Origin: Erythrobacter sp. JK5
GTDB taxonomy: Bacteria > Pseudomonadota > Alphaproteobacteria > Sphingomonadales > Sphingomonadaceae
Direction: 5' to 3'
Length of the DNA stretch: 64,000 bases
Assembly (NCBI RefSeq): GCF_018205975.1
Contig: NZ_CP073577.1
Span: 868,001-932,000, forward strand
How positions within the stretch are numbered: position 1 is the first letter of the stretch; the number at the start of each line of letters is the position of its first letter. Positions 9,874 through 20,289 of this stretch are shown in pieces. The translations under genes were made by a program, and so were the position numbers. The notes under the pieces were generated by a model. That model was not told where the DNA came from, did no database searches, and saw only the letters and a program-made list of their open reading frames with translations.

Positions 9874-12383
9874 ATGACCGATACCACCGCCTATCCGATG
9901 TCGTCCTATTTCCGTTACCGCGTGAACCGCGACCTGTCCGCAGCGCTCGCGTGGTTCCGCGAGCGATGGCGTTCGAGCTGGCTGTTCAAACTGCTGGCGG
10001 TTGCGGTGATCGGTGCCGCGGCGCTCCTGACGATTGGCTGGATGTGGCTGGCAAACGACCTGCCCGAAGCGGACATGTTGATCGATTACCAGACGCCGCT
10101 GCCGACCGTGGTGCGAGGGATCGACGGCGAGATCATTCATTCCTACGCCCGCGAGCGGCGGGTGCAGTTGCAATATGCGGATTTTCCCGAGCAACTGGTG
10201 CAGGCGTATCTTTCGGCCGAGGACAAGACCTTCTTCAGCCATAGCGGGGTGGACTACGCCGGGACGGCGAACGCCGTGATCGACTACCTCAACCCTGCGC
10301 GCACACGCCGCGCTGTAGGCGGCTCGACTATCACGCAGCAGCTCGCGAAGATTCTGCTGCTCGGCGACGAATATTCGGTAACCCGCAAGCTCAAGGAAAT
10401 GATCCTCGCCGGGCGCATCGAGGAGGTGCTGAGCAAGGAGGAAATCCTCGAGCTGTATCTTAATGAAATTCCGCTCGGCCGGCGCAGTTTTGGGGTGCAG
10501 GCTGCCGCGCGTGCGTATTTCGACAAGGATGTGGGCGAACTCGATCTGCACGAAGCGGCTTTCCTCGCTATCCTGCCCAAGGCGCCCGAGCGCTATGGTC
10601 GCGCGGGCGAGGAAGCGGCGGCAATCGAACGGCGCGATTTCGTGTTGGCGCAGATGGAGGAAAACGGTTTCATCAGCGCAAGCGAGCGCGCTGCCGCCGC
10701 CGCGATGCCGCTTGGGCTTGTCACCCAGCGCACCGAACGCAGTGTTGATGCCGGCTATTTCCTCGAGGAAGTCCGGCGGCAATTGATCGAGAAATTCGGC
10801 GAGACCGCCGAAGCCGGTCCGAACAGCGTCTATGCCGGCGGGCTGTGGGTGCGCACCTCGCTCGATCCCGAACTGCAGGAAGCGGCGCGCGACGCGCTGC
10901 GCGACGGGCTGTTGCGCTATCACGGTTCGCGCGGATGGTCCGGTCCGATCGCGACTATCGATGTCGGGGAAGGAAACTGGGCCGGGCAGCTTACAAGCTC
11001 GCCGATCGGCATCCGATACAAGGACTGGCGCGTCGGCGTCGTCACCCAGCGCAACGGTTCCGCCGCGACGATCGGTTTCGCGAGCGGCGAAGAGGCGCCG
11101 CTCACCAATCTGCCGAACCAGCTCAAGGCGGGCGACGTCATCGCTGCCAGCCCGAGCGGGAATGGCTGGCGCGTGCGCACCATTCCGGAAGCGCAGGGCG
11201 GGCTGGTCGTGCAGAATCCGCAGACCGGCCAGGTTTTGGCGATGCAGGGCGGGTTCGATTACCGCGTGTCCGATTTCAACCGCGCGACCCAGGCCATGCG
11301 TCAGCCGGGATCGACCATCAAGCCGTTCATCTACGCCACCGGGCTCGATCAGGGCATGACCCCTCGACCGAAATCGATAACACCCGGTTCTGCTATTATC
11401 AGGGCCGCCAACTGGGCGAGAAATGCATTCGCGGCGGGCGCGCCGGGCAGTTTCCGATGCGCTACGGATTGGAGCAGTCGCAAAACATCATGACTGTCCA
11501 GATCGGCATGCAGGCCGGGATGGAGAACGTGGTCGACACGATCAAGCGGATGGAGATCAGCGACGATCCCGATCCCTACGCCGCGACTGCGCTGGGCTCG
11601 GAAGAAACCACGGTGATGAAGATGGTTGCCGCCTATTCGGCGCTGGCCAATCACGGGCGGCTCAACACCCCGACGGTGATCGATTACGTACAGGACCGGA
11701 CCGGCAAGGTGATCTGGCGCGCCGACGAACGGGCCTGCAACGGCTGCAGTATGCCCGAATGGGACGGCGGCGCGATGCCACGGCTCGGCCTGAAGGGTCG
11801 GCAGGCGATGGACGCGCGGACCGCGTTCCAGACGATGCACATGCTCGAAGGGGTGGTTTCACGCGGCACCGCGACGGTGCTCAACGGCCTCGGCCTGCCG
11901 CTGTTCGGCAAGACCGGTACCACGTCTGGCCCGAAAGACGTGTGGTTCGTCGGTGGCACGCAACAGATGGTGGCGGGCGTCTATGTCGGGTTCGATACGC
12001 CCCGGAACATGGGCGGATATGCGTTCGGCGGTACCATTTCGGCTCCGATCTTCAAGCAGTTGATCGAAAGTTCGCGCGACCGGTGGAGCGATTTGCCCGC
12101 CATAGCGCCTGAAGGCATCCGCATGGTCCGGGTCGATCGTCGCAGCGGCAAGCGGGTGTTCGATGGCTGGCCGTCCGACGATCCGAAGTCGGCGATCATC
12201 TGGGAGGCGTTCAAGCCCGATACCGAGCCCGACCGCTCGACCCGGCAGGACGAGATTGCCGCCAAGCGCGACGAAATTCTCGAGCTGATCCGTGCCAGTC
12301 GGCGCCAGGGCCAGAACCGCCGGGTCGAAAGCAGCGACGGACAGCCCAGCGATTTCGTCGAAGAGCAGGGCGGAATTTACTGA
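9874..12383 (+). CDS. mrcA: Penicillin-binding protein 1A, bifunctional glycosyltransferase/transpeptidase, frameshifted
   Basis: Polymerises and cross-links peptidoglycan in the periplasm. An N-terminal cytoplasmic stretch and one membrane anchor (about residues 37-55) precede the GT51 domain (EDKTFFSHSGVD, GGSTITQQLAK, RKLKEMILAGRIEE). An OB-like insert follows, then the transpeptidase with STIK (nucleophile motif SxxK), SQN and KTGTT. The reading frame breaks at a run of four Cs (11360-11363). Adding one C joins QGMTP to STEIDNTRF and yields 836 residues, a normal PBP1A length. Both halves keep perfect coding character, so an assembly error is more likely than a dead gene. It sits downstream of the amidase. 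Confidence 0.92.
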
Positions 12384-12431
12384 TCGGCGGCGCGAACCGG
12401 AACCGGTCGAATTGAGGAAAGTTTCTCTCCC

Positions 12432-12964
12432 ATGAAAAAGATCGCCAGTCTGCTCGTCGCCATCCTCGTGCTTTTTGCAGGCACGGCAGGTCCGGCCCTG
12501 GCCCAGCTCGCAACGGGGGAGAAGGCCCCGGCCTTCACCACCCGCGCAGCGCTAGGCGGCTCCGAGATGTGGTTTTCGCTCCGCACCGCGCTCGCCCAGG
12601 GCCGGTGGTTTTGTATTTCTACCCCAAGGCATTCACGCAGGGGTGCACGCTCGAAGCGAACGCCTTTGCCGAAGCCATGCCGCAGTTCCGTGCCGCAGGA
12701 GCCAGCGTGATCGGCCTGTCGAACGACGATATCGCTACCCTCAAGCGTTTCAGCCGCGAGGAATGTCGCGATGCCTTCCCGGTCGGCGTGGCGTCGAAGA
12801 AGGTGATCGCGGATTACGACGTCGCGCTCGGCGCGTCGGGGCTGGCAAGCCGGACGTCGTACGTCATCGCCCGCGACGGTCGGATCGCGATGGTCTATTC
12901 CAACAGCGACTATCGCGACCACGTCAAGCGCACGCTCGCGGCGGTCAGAGCGCTTTCCAGATAG
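12432..12964 (+). CDS. Secreted peroxiredoxin of the AhpC/TSA (BCP-like) family, frameshifted
   Basis: The N-terminus MKKIASLLVAILVLFAG ending in ALAQ is a Sec signal peptide, so the protein acts in the periplasm. After it comes a thioredoxin-fold peroxiredoxin with the peroxidatic cysteine in FTQGCTLEA and a second cysteine in SREECRDAF, spaced as in atypical 2-Cys PrxQ/BCP enzymes that reduce H2O2 and organic peroxides. The frame changes at 12600-12604 (GGGCCGGTGG). One added C turns the reading into ALAQGPVVLYFYPKAF, giving 177 residues. It follows mrcA by 48 bases and is probably cotranscribed. The frameshift matches the pattern seen in six other genes. Confidence 0.82.
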
Positions 12965-12972
12965 CGCCGCGA

Positions 12973-13030
12973 GGGGGACGAGCCGCCCCCGCGCGCTTTA
13001 CAATCGCCCGCCCCGCGCTAATCGGGGCGG
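12973..13030 (+). terminator. Two GC-rich hairpins between the peroxiredoxin gene and prfB
   Basis: Stem GGGGG (12973-12977) pairs with CCCCC (12986-12990). A second, stronger stem CCGCCCCG (13008-13015) pairs with CGGGGCGG (13023-13030) around a seven-base loop. Neither has a clear T tract. They may end the upstream transcript or be part of the prfB leader, 25 bases before its start. Confidence 0.45.
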
Positions 13031-13054
13031 CGAAACCTGTTTGAAGGATGCACT

Positions 13055-14182
13055 ATGCGGGCCGAGGCCCAAGCCCATATCGACCGGATCGAAGCAGCGC
13101 TCGGCCTGGTGCGCCAGTCGCTCGACTGGGAGCGCGCCCTGCGGCGCCTCGATGAACTCAATGCGCGGGTGCAGGACCCGACCTTGTGGGACGATCCCAA
13201 GGAAGCGCAGGCTGTCAGCCGCGAACAAAAGACGCTCAAGACCGCCGTCGACACGGTGCGGGAAATCTCCACCGAGATGGCCGACGCGATCGAGTTCATC
13301 GAGCTGGGCGAGGCCGAGGGCGAGGACAGCGTCGTCAAGGATGGACTGAAAAGCCTCGCGAAACTCGCCGACCGTGCCGATGCCGACAAGGTGCAGGCGT
13401 TGCTGTCGGGCGAGGCCGACGCGAACGACACCTATCTCGAAATCCATGCCGGTGCGGGCGGGACCGAGAGCCAGGACTGGGCCGAGATGCTGCTGCGGAT
13501 GTATTCGCGCTGGGCCGAGCGACGCGGATTCAAGGTCGAAACGGTCGAATACCAGGCGGGCGATGCCGCCGGTATCAAGTCGGCGACGCTGCTGATCAAG
13601 GGCGAGAACGCCTACGGCTATTCCAAGACCGAAAGCGGCGTGCACCGGCTCGTGCGCATCAGCCCGTATGACAGCTCGGCCCGGCGGCACACATCGTTCA
13701 GTTCGGTGTGGGTCTATCCGGTGATCGACGACGATTTCGAGATCGAGATCGACCCGTCCGACCTTCGGATCGACACCTACCGCGCCTCCGGTGCGGGCGG
13801 ACAGCACGTCAACACCACCGATTCCGCAGTGCGCATCACCCACCAGCCGACCGGGATCGTGGTCGCGAGCCAGAACGATCGCAGCCAGCACAAGAACCGC
13901 GCCACCGCGATGAACATGCTCAAGGCGCGGCTGTTCGAGCGTGAAATGGCCGAGCGCGAGGCCGCAGCGAGCGGCGAGTATCAGGAAAAGAGCGAGATCG
14001 GGTGGGGGCACCAGATCCGTTCCTACGTCCTGCAGCCATATCAGATGGTCAAGGACCTGCGCACCGGCGTGACGTCGAGCTCTCCCGACGCGGTGCTCGA
14101 CGGGGCGATCGACGAATTCATTTCCGCCGCGCTGGCGCAGCGCGTCACGGGCGAAACGGTCGAGGTGGAGGACGTCGAATAA
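13055..14182 (+). CDS. prfB: Peptide chain release factor 2
   Basis: 375 residues. RF2 recognises UGA and UAA stop codons and triggers peptide release at the ribosome. The GGQ motif is at residues 248-250 ([14 protein letters not shown]). The stop-codon recognition tripeptide lies in [15 protein letters not shown], an SPY variant of the SPF seen in E. coli. The N-terminus [16 protein letters not shown] is a coiled helix. The reading frame is continuous; the autoregulatory +1 frameshift of E. coli prfB is absent. AAGGA a few bases before the ATG supports the start. Its TAA overlaps the next gene's ATG. Confidence 0.97.
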   Translation: MRAEAQAHIDRIEAALGLVRQSLDWERALRRLDELNARVQDPTLWDDPKEAQAVSREQKTLKTAVDTVREISTEMADAIEFIELGEAEGEDSVVKDGLKSLAKLADRADADKVQALLSGEADANDTYLEIHAGAGGTESQDWAEMLLRMYSRWAERRGFKVETVEYQAGDAAGIKSATLLIKGENAYGYSKTESGVHRLVRISPYDSSARRHTSFSSVWVYPVIDDDFEIEIDPSDLRIDTYRASGAGGQHVNTTDSAVRITHQPTGIVVASQNDRSQHKNRATAMNMLKARLFEREMAEREAAASGEYQEKSEIGWGHQIRSYVLQPYQMVKDLRTGVTSSSPDAVLDGAIDEFISAALAQRVTGETVEVEDVE

Positions 14183-14907
14183 TGCTGCTGCGTGGCGCGA
14201 TGGCTGTTCTCCTGCTCGCTCTGACGGGCTGCGACCGCTTCGATCCCCCCAGCGACCGGCCAGCGACCGCGCTCGAATTTCCCGAGCCCGACCGCCCGGT
14301 CGCCGACATCATCTCGAACCAGTTTTCCAACGAAGACGCCCGCGACGAACGCAACGAGGCGCAGGTGGTGATGGACGTCGCCAATATCGAAAGCGGCATG
14401 ACCGTTGCGGATATCGGCGCGGGCGAGGGCTATTACACCGTGCGGCTCGCGACGCGGGTGGGCGAAGACGGGCGTGTGCTGGCGCAGGACATCGATCGCG
14501 AGGCGCTGCAGCGGCTCGGCCAGCGGATCGATCGCGAGCGGCTCGAGAATATCTCGATCAAGCTTGGCCAGCCCGACGATCCGCAGCTGCCGGTCGACAG
14601 TTTCGATCGCATCTTCCTGGTGCACATGTACCACGAAGTCACCGAGCCCTACGCGTTCCTGTGGCGCCTGTGGCCCGCGCTGAACGAACAGGGGCAGATC
14701 ATCGTCGTCGATGTCGATCGCCCGGTGAACCGCCACGGCATCCCGCCCGCGCTGCTGTTCTGCGAATTCGACGCGATCGGGTTCGAGCTGGTCGAGTTCA
14801 TCGAGCGACCCGACATTCGTGGCTATATCGCGCGGTTCACGCGCGGGGATGCACGCACGGAGCCCGGTGCGATCAAGGTTTGCAGCAACGGCGGCTCAGA
14901 CGGGTAG
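14182..14907 (+). CDS. Putative lipoprotein with a class I SAM methyltransferase domain
   Basis: 241 residues starting at ATG 14182, overlapping the prfB stop as TAATG. The first residues form a lipoprotein signal: a hydrophobic stretch followed by LTGC with Cys17. The rest is a methyltransferase fold with motif I VADIGAGEGYYT (about 75-86), an acidic strand-2 end in LAQDIDREAL, and FDRIFLVHMYHEV in the motif IV region. An exported SAM enzyme is odd, because SAM is cytoplasmic. Either the lipobox is not used, the protein stays on the inner leaflet, or the domain has lost methyl transfer. Function unknown. Confidence 0.75.
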   Translation: MLLRGAMAVLLLALTGCDRFDPPSDRPATALEFPEPDRPVADIISNQFSNEDARDERNEAQVVMDVANIESGMTVADIGAGEGYYTVRLATRVGEDGRVLAQDIDREALQRLGQRIDRERLENISIKLGQPDDPQLPVDSFDRIFLVHMYHEVTEPYAFLWRLWPALNEQGQIIVVDVDRPVNRHGIPPALLFCEFDAIGFELVEFIERPDIRGYIARFTRGDARTEPGAIKVCSNGGSDG

Positions 14908-15068
14908 TCGGGCAGGTCCGTTCTCTGTCAACAGGTTGCACCGGGCGCGCGGGCAACCGAGTTATCCCGGCTTGGCGATCGGCTCGCCATGCGCTCTTTT
15001 CCTCGTCAATGCGCGGTGCTAGGCGCAGCCTCGAACACAGGGCACAAAGGTGAGGGGTACCGCCTGGA

Positions 15069-15578
15069 ATGACAGATTTTCCAACCAGTTTTGACCGAGA
15101 CGATCTGTTGAAATGCGCGCGGGGCGACCTGTTCGGCCCGGGCAACGCGCAATTGCCGGCGCCGCCGATGCTGATGATGGACCGGATCACCGAGATCTCC
15201 GGCGACGGCGGCGAACATGGCAAGGGCCACGTGGTCGCGGAGTTCGACATCACGCCCGACCTGTGGTTTTTCGAATGCCATTTCCCCGGCAATCCGATCA
15301 TGCCCGGCTGCCTCGGCCTCGACGGCTTGTGGCAGCTCACCGGCTTCAATCTGGGCTGGCGTGGCTGGCAGGGGCGCGGCTATGCTCTGGGTGTCGGCGA
15401 GGTCAAGCTGACCGGAATGGTGCGGCCCGACCGCAAGATGCTGACTTATTACGTCGATTTCACCAAGGCAGTGCAATCGCGCCGTTTGACCATGGGGGTG
15501 GCCGATGGCCGGGTGGAGGCCGATGGTGAAGTCATCTATCAGGTCAAGGATATGAAAGTCGCCTTGTCGGAGGCGTGA
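15069..15578 (+). CDS. fabA: 3-hydroxydecanoyl-ACP dehydratase/isomerase
   Basis: 169 residues, a hotdog enzyme that dehydrates 3-hydroxydecanoyl-ACP and isomerises the product to the cis-3 form, starting anaerobic-type unsaturated fatty acid synthesis. The catalytic histidine is His71 in [13 protein letters not shown], and the acid Asp85 follows in [10 protein letters not shown]. The gene heads a fabA-fabB-fabI cluster on the plus strand, with fabB only nine bases downstream. The 160 bases upstream hold no gene and presumably the promoter. The linked pair fabA/fabB marks the organism as making unsaturated lipids by the FabA pathway. Confidence 0.97.
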   Translation: MTDFPTSFDRDDLLKCARGDLFGPGNAQLPAPPMLMMDRITEISGDGGEHGKGHVVAEFDITPDLWFFECHFPGNPIMPGCLGLDGLWQLTGFNLGWRGWQGRGYALGVGEVKLTGMVRPDRKMLTYYVDFTKAVQSRRLTMGVADGRVEADGEVIYQVKDMKVALSEA

Positions 15579-15587
15579 GAGGACACA

Positions 15588-16817
15588 ATGCGTCGCGTCG
15601 TCATAACAGGGCTGGGGATCGTATCCTCGATTGGCAACAATGCAGAAGAGGTGCTGGCTTCGCTCAAGGCGGGGCGATCGGGCATCACTTTCAACGAGGA
15701 CATGGCCGAACACGGCTTTCGCTCGCAGGTCGCGGGGGCGGTGAACCTCGACGTAGCCGAGCATGTGGACAAGCGCACTTTGCGCTTCATGGGCCCTGGA
15801 GCGGCCTATGCCTACATCGCGATGGGTCAGGCGATCGCCGATGCCGGGCTGGAGGAAACGGACATCGTCAATCCGATGACCGGGGTGATCGCCGGATCGG
15901 GCGGACCTTCGACCTCGGCGATGTTCGCAGCGCATCAGACGGTTCTGACCACTGGAGCCACCAAGCGTATCGGTCCGTTCGCGGTGCCGAAGACGATGTC
16001 CTCCACCATCAGCGCAAACCTCGCCACCGCCTATCAGATCAAGGGGATGAACTTCTCGATCACCTCGGCCTGTTCGACCTCGCTGCACTGCATCGGCATG
16101 GCCGCGCAGCAGATTGCGCTGGGCCAGCAGGATGTGATGTTCGGAGGCGGCGGCGAAGAACTGGACTGGACGCTGTCGTGCCTGTTCGATGCGATGGGAG
16201 CGATGTCGAGCAAGTATAACGACACGCCCGCGCGCGCCTCCCGCGCGTTCGACGCCGACCGCGACGGGTTCGTGATCGGCGGAGGCGGCGCGATCGTGGT
16301 GCTCGAAAGTCTCGACCATGCGCAGGCGCGCGGTGCGAGGATCTATGCCGAGGTTACGGGCTTCTGCGCCACGTCCGACGGGGCCGACATGGTCGCGCCG
16401 TCGGGCGAGGGCGGTGAGCGGGCGATGCGCGGCGCGCTGCGGACGCTCGGCGAGGATCGCACGGTCAGCTATATCAACGCCCACGGCACCTCGACCCCGG
16501 TCGGCGATGTCGGAGAGATCGAGGCGGTGCGTCGGGTGTTCGGCGAAGGCGCTACACCGCCCGTCAGTTCGACCAAGTCGATGACCGGGCACAGCCAGGG
16601 CGCCACCGGCGCGCAGGAGGCGGTCTATTGCCTGCTGGCGCTCGAGCACGATTTCATCATTCCGTCGATCAATGTCGAGACGCTCGATCCGGCGCTGAAA
16701 CCGGAGGAGATCGCCACCGCGTATGTCGAAAACGCCGGTCTCGATACGGTGATGACCAATTCGTTCGGGTTTGGCGGCACCAACGGCACGATGCTGTTGT
16801 CGAAGTTTCACGGGTGA
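15588..16817 (+). CDS. fabB: Beta-ketoacyl-ACP synthase I
   Basis: 409 residues, thiolase fold. It elongates the cis-3-decenoyl-ACP made by FabA by condensation with malonyl-ACP. The catalytic triad is visible as Cys162 in [11 protein letters not shown], His299 in [11 protein letters not shown] and His335 in [10 protein letters not shown]; the conserved Lys330 precedes the last. The C-terminus [10 protein letters not shown] is the usual glycine-rich loop near the active site. It lies between fabA and fabI with short gaps, so the three genes likely form one operon. Confidence 0.97.
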   Translation: MRRVVITGLGIVSSIGNNAEEVLASLKAGRSGITFNEDMAEHGFRSQVAGAVNLDVAEHVDKRTLRFMGPGAAYAYIAMGQAIADAGLEETDIVNPMTGVIAGSGGPSTSAMFAAHQTVLTTGATKRIGPFAVPKTMSSTISANLATAYQIKGMNFSITSACSTSLHCIGMAAQQIALGQQDVMFGGGGEELDWTLSCLFDAMGAMSSKYNDTPARASRAFDADRDGFVIGGGGAIVVLESLDHAQARGARIYAEVTGFCATSDGADMVAPSGEGGERAMRGALRTLGEDRTVSYINAHGTSTPVGDVGEIEAVRRVFGEGATPPVSSTKSMTGHSQGATGAQEAVYCLLALEHDFIIPSINVETLDPALKPEEIATAYVENAGLDTVMTNSFGFGGTNGTMLLSKFHG

Positions 16818-16855
16818 AGCGACAGCGCCGGACCGATTGCCGGCGAGCGAGGTGA

Positions 16856-17650
16856 ATGAAGATGGGCGTGCTTTCAGGAAAACGCGGGCTCGTGATGGGC
16901 GTGGCCAACGATCGCTCGATTGCCTGGGGTATAGCCAAGGCCTGCGCCGAGGCGGGCGCGGAACTGGCCTTTACCTATCAGGGCGAAGCGTTCGGCAAGC
17001 GGTTGGCTCCCCTGGCCCAAAGCGTCGGATCGGACTTCATGCTCGACGTCGACGTTACCGACGACGCGTCGCTCGATGCCGCCTTCGGCACTTTGCAGCA
17101 GCGCTGGGGCAGGCTGGATTTCCTGATCCACGCCATCGCCTATTCCGACAAGTCGGAACTCACGGGCCGCATCCTCGATACCTCGCGGGAAAACTTCAAG
17201 AATTCGATGGATATCTCCGCCTACAGCTTCATCGAGGTGGCGCGGCGCGCGCATCCGATGATGGTGGAACACGGCGGGACCCTGCTGACGCTGAGCTACA
17301 TGGGCTCCAATCGCGTCACTCCCAACTACAACGTCATGGGCGTGGCCAAGGCGGCGCTGGAAGCGGCGGTGCGGTATCTCGCCAACGATCTCGGCCCCGA
17401 AGGCGTCCGCGTCAACGCGATCAGCCCAGGCCCGATGAAAACGCTGGCCGGCAGCGCGATCGGCGGGGCGCGCAGGACGTTCAAGCACACCGAGGCCAAC
17501 GCACCTTTGCGCAGCAACGCGACGCTCGAAGCGGTGGGCGGCACGGCGGTCTATCTGTGTTCCGAAGCCGGGGCCTGCACCACCGGAGAGATCATCCGCG
17601 TGGACGGCGGCTTCCACGTGCTGGGCATGCCGCAACACGACAATCTCTGA
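16856..17650 (+). CDS. fabI: Enoyl-ACP reductase (NADH)
   Basis: 264 residues, an SDR-type enoyl reductase that completes each fatty acid elongation cycle and is the target of triclosan and diazaborines. It has the FabI-type cofactor motif GVANDRSIAWGIA (about 15-27) and the active-site pair Tyr148/Tyr158 with Lys165 in SYMGSNRVTPNYNVMGVAK. The C-terminal half keeps the IRVDGGFHVLG ending of the family. It starts 38 bases after fabB, with GAGGTG as ribosome-binding site; ATGs at 16856 and 16862 are both possible. Confidence 0.97.
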   Translation: MKMGVLSGKRGLVMGVANDRSIAWGIAKACAEAGAELAFTYQGEAFGKRLAPLAQSVGSDFMLDVDVTDDASLDAAFGTLQQRWGRLDFLIHAIAYSDKSELTGRILDTSRENFKNSMDISAYSFIEVARRAHPMMVEHGGTLLTLSYMGSNRVTPNYNVMGVAKAALEAAVRYLANDLGPEGVRVNAISPGPMKTLAGSAIGGARRTFKHTEANAPLRSNATLEAVGGTAVYLCSEAGACTTGEIIRVDGGFHVLGMPQHDNL

Positions 17651-17680
17651 GTCCCTGGGTCGAGCAGGATTGATCCGACA

Positions 17681-18364
17681 TTGAGCAAACCACCGTCACT
17701 ATGGCGATGGGCCAATGAGCTTGTCGCGGTGCCCAAGGTGCTGGCCGCGCCTTTTCGCAAGGCGGAAGCCCCAGTCCCGTTTGGGCAGGGACGACCGATC
17801 CTCGTAATCCCTGGTATGCTATCGGGAGACCGGGCAACCGCATTCCTGAGGGCAACGTTGCAACAGGCCGGGTTCGATCCGTCTGGGTGGGAGGAACCGT
17901 TCAACGTCACGGTCAGTGCGGATACGGTTGCGAGGGTCGAGCAACGCCTCAGCGATATTGCCTCGCTTGCGGATCAAAAGGTTATCGTGCTCGGTTGGAG
18001 CCTCGGCGGGATGTATGCGCGCCTGCTTGCCCATCGTCGGCCAGAATGCGTGGCCATGGTCATCACCCTCGGATCACCATTCTCTGGCAATCGCCGAGCC
18101 AACCATGCGTGGCGAATGTACGAACGGTTGAATCATCACAAGGTCGACGCTCCTCCGTTCCCGGAGGATATCTCCGCGAAGCCGCCGGTTCGCACTCTAG
18201 CCTTCTGGTCTCCTCGCGATGGAATTGTCGCTGCGGAGTGTGCGCGTGGAGACATCGATGAATCCGACCGGCAAATTGAATTGCCATTTCGTCATTTCGA
18301 ACTGGGGTGTTCCCGGCGTGCCATCAGCAGGCTGATGGACGAACTGCGCACCGAACTGGCTTGA
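17681..18364 (+). CDS. Alpha/beta hydrolase
   Basis: 227 residues from a TTG start at 17681 (AGCAGGAT upstream). The fold is shown by the oxyanion strand ILVIPGMLSGD (40-50), the nucleophile elbow GWSLGG with Ser107, the acid in SPRDGIV and a histidine in FRHFELGCS. Such proteins include lipases and esterases; the GMLSGD opening resembles lipase-like serine hydrolases. There is no obvious signal peptide. It follows fabI by 30 bases, which would suit a lipid-related function, but this is inference only. No specific substrate can be named. Confidence 0.75.
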   Translation: MSKPPSLWRWANELVAVPKVLAAPFRKAEAPVPFGQGRPILVIPGMLSGDRATAFLRATLQQAGFDPSGWEEPFNVTVSADTVARVEQRLSDIASLADQKVIVLGWSLGGMYARLLAHRRPECVAMVITLGSPFSGNRRANHAWRMYERLNHHKVDAPPFPEDISAKPPVRTLAFWSPRDGIVAAECARGDIDESDRQIELPFRHFELGCSRRAISRLMDELRTELA

Positions 18365-18367
18365 AGA

Positions 18368-18883
18368 TCATTCCACCGGCATCACCTGTCGCTGGTCGGG
18401 TTTGCGGAAGTGCTGGTCGAGCACGAGATCGAGCATTCCCAGCGCCATCATCAGCATCGGCGAGGCATTGAGCGTGGCGGAAGCCTCGGACTGGGCAGCC
18501 TGACGCCGCAGCCGGCGGGCGTCGGTGGCGCTCGAACCGGGGGGCAGGTGGGCGTGGACCTGCGCCAGCGCGGCCAGCCCCTGGTCCACCCGTCCGACCG
18601 CCTCGGCGAATGAAATGCGACCATTCGCCAGAGCCTTCAGAGTTTCGCAGCGATAGGCACGGCAGGTTTCCGGGCGCTTGTCATACACCTTGCACACCGC
18701 GCCATCGAGCTGGGGGCAGGGCAGGGCGAAGCCGGCCTTGCCGTCCTTTTCGAGCACGGCGAGCCCCGCCTCGCGCTTGTCGGCCACCTCACGGGATTCG
18801 AGCGGCCCGTAGTCGAACAGCGCGCCGTTGCAGCACAGGCCGCACTGGACACAGAGCGTTTCGGGTGCTGGTTCGCCGGTCAC
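18368..18883 (-). CDS. YkgJ-type cysteine cluster protein
   Basis: 171 residues. The N-terminal CVQCGLCC (Cys11, 14, 17, 18) and later cysteines in LPCPQLDG (56), AVCKVYDKRPETC (64, 74) and YRC (79) form the YkgJ/UPF0153 pattern, thought to bind zinc or an iron-sulfur cluster. The C-terminal half is helical without known motifs. It faces the alpha/beta hydrolase gene tail to tail with three bases between the stops and lies just downstream of amtB. The biochemical role of the family is not established. Confidence 0.75.
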   Translation of the reverse strand: MTGEPAPETLCVQCGLCCNGALFDYGPLESREVADKREAGLAVLEKDGKAGFALPCPQLDGAVCKVYDKRPETCRAYRCETLKALANGRISFAEAVGRVDQGLAALAQVHAHLPPGSSATDARRLRRQAAQSEASATLNASPMLMMALGMLDLVLDQHFRKPDQRQVMPVE

Positions 18884-18898
18884 ACTGACCGCATAGCA

Positions 18899-20209
18899 TC
18901 AATCGAAGTCGTATGCGCGCTCGCCGTGCGCCGCGATGTCGAGCCCCTCGGTCTCGTCGTCGTCGCTCACCCGCATCGGGAAGACGAGGCTCACCATCAG
19001 CGCGATGATCGCGCTGCCCACTGCGCTCCATACCGCGACCACGCCGATCCCGATCGCCTGCGCGCCGAGCTGGCTGGCCATGGTCGCACCGCCGAAATAA
19101 CCGGTTCCGCCGAGTGCGGGCGCGAGGAACACCGCGAGCAGCAGCGTTCCCACCATGCCGCCGACACCGTGCACCGCGAACACATCGAGCGAATCGTCGA
19201 TCTTCCAGCGCTGCTTCACCAGCTGGATCGCGCCGTAGCAGACCAGCGAACCGAGCACGCCGAACACGATCGCGGCGCCGGGCGATACGAACACCGCCGC
19301 CGGCGTGATCGTCGCCAGCCCGGCAATGGCACCGGTCGCCCAGCCTACGCTGGTGGGCTTGCCCACCATGATCCGCTCGGTCAGCAGCCAGGTCAGCGCT
19401 GCGGCGCTGGCAGCGATGTGGGTCGACAGGATCGCCGAGGCGGCATTGTCGTTCGCGCCGAGCGCCGATCCGCCGTTGAACCCGAACCACCCGGTCCACA
19501 GCAGCGCCGCACCGACCATCGTCAATGACGGAGCGTGGGGGAGCATCGGCTTGTCGGGAAAGCCCTTGCGCGGACCCAGCAGCAGCACCGCCACGATGAC
19601 AGACACCCCGGCGGTGGTATGGACCACCAGCCCGCCGGCGAAGTCCAGCGTCCCGAACGTGCTGGCGAGCCAGCCGCCGCCCCACAGCCAGTGCGCCACG
19701 GGGGCATAGACGATCAGCGACCACAGGCCCGCGAAACCGAGCACCCAGGCGAACCGCGCGCGCTCGACCCAGGCGCCGACCATCAGCGCGGGGGCGATCA
19801 CGGCAAAGGTCATCTGGAACAGGGCGAACGCGCTTTCGGGCACCGCAGTGCCGGGGCGGATCGTGCCGAGATCGGCCAGCATCAGCGCATTGCCGCCGCC
19901 GATCCAGCCATCGCTGACCTGTCCGAAGGCGAGGGTGTAGCCGAGGATGATCCACAGCAAGGAGGCCAGCGCGGCGATGCTGGCGCATTGCAGCACGACC
20001 GACAGCATGTTCTTCGCCCGCACGAGTCCGCCATAGAACAGCGCGAGACCGGGCAGAGTCATCATCAGCACCAGCGCCGATGAGGCGATGATCCAGGCGG
20101 TGTCGCCGGTGTCGCTGGTAGTCAATGCAGGGACCTGCGCAATCGCAGGGGCCGCCATCAAAGAGCAGGCGACCGCAGCCGGAACCGATATCGCACCGAA
20201 AAGTCTCAC
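18899..20209 (-). CDS. amtB: Ammonium transporter
   Basis: 436 residues from a GTG at 20209, chosen because GGGGAG lies six bases before it and the product then begins with a signal peptide (MRLFGAISVPAAVACSL… ending AIAQ). About eleven membrane segments follow, with family motifs LALFYGGLVRAKN, WLWGGGWLA, the pore histidine region GGLVVHTTAGVS and VHGVGGMVGTLL. It conducts NH3/NH4+ across the inner membrane. In many bacteria a PII gene (glnK) precedes amtB; here the upstream neighbour is a 2-hydroxyacid dehydrogenase, so PII control would come from another locus. Confidence 0.95.
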   Translation of the reverse strand: MRLFGAISVPAAVACSLMAAPAIAQVPALTTSDTGDTAWIIASSALVLMMTLPGLALFYGGLVRAKNMLSVVLQCASIAALASLLWIILGYTLAFGQVSDGWIGGGNALMLADLGTIRPGTAVPESAFALFQMTFAVIAPALMVGAWVERARFAWVLGFAGLWSLIVYAPVAHWLWGGGWLASTFGTLDFAGGLVVHTTAGVSVIVAVLLLGPRKGFPDKPMLPHAPSLTMVGAALLWTGWFGFNGGSALGANDNAASAILSTHIAASAAALTWLLTERIMVGKPTSVGWATGAIAGLATITPAAVFVSPGAAIVFGVLGSLVCYGAIQLVKQRWKIDDSLDVFAVHGVGGMVGTLLLAVFLAPALGGTGYFGGATMASQLGAQAIGIGVVAVWSAVGSAIIALMVSLVFPMRVSDDDETEGLDIAAHGERAYDFD

Positions 20210-20260
20210 GCAGCGCTCCCCATCAAGGCGGTGCGCGGGTGTAAGACCAAGCCCCGAACG

Positions 20261-20282
20261 GCGGCAAGCGTGGGGGTGCCGC
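20261..20282 (-). terminator. Hairpin between 2-hydroxyacid dehydrogenase and amtB
   Basis: GCGGCA (20261-20266) pairs with TGCCGC (20277-20282) around a ten-base loop, just after the dehydrogenase stop in transcription order. There is no T tract, so termination is uncertain. Confidence 0.3.
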
Positions 20283-20289
20283 TTGTCCC

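Noticed and set aside
13055..13140. Programmed +1 frameshift in prfB as in E. coli
   Set aside because: The frame is continuous from the ATG, with no early in-frame UGA.
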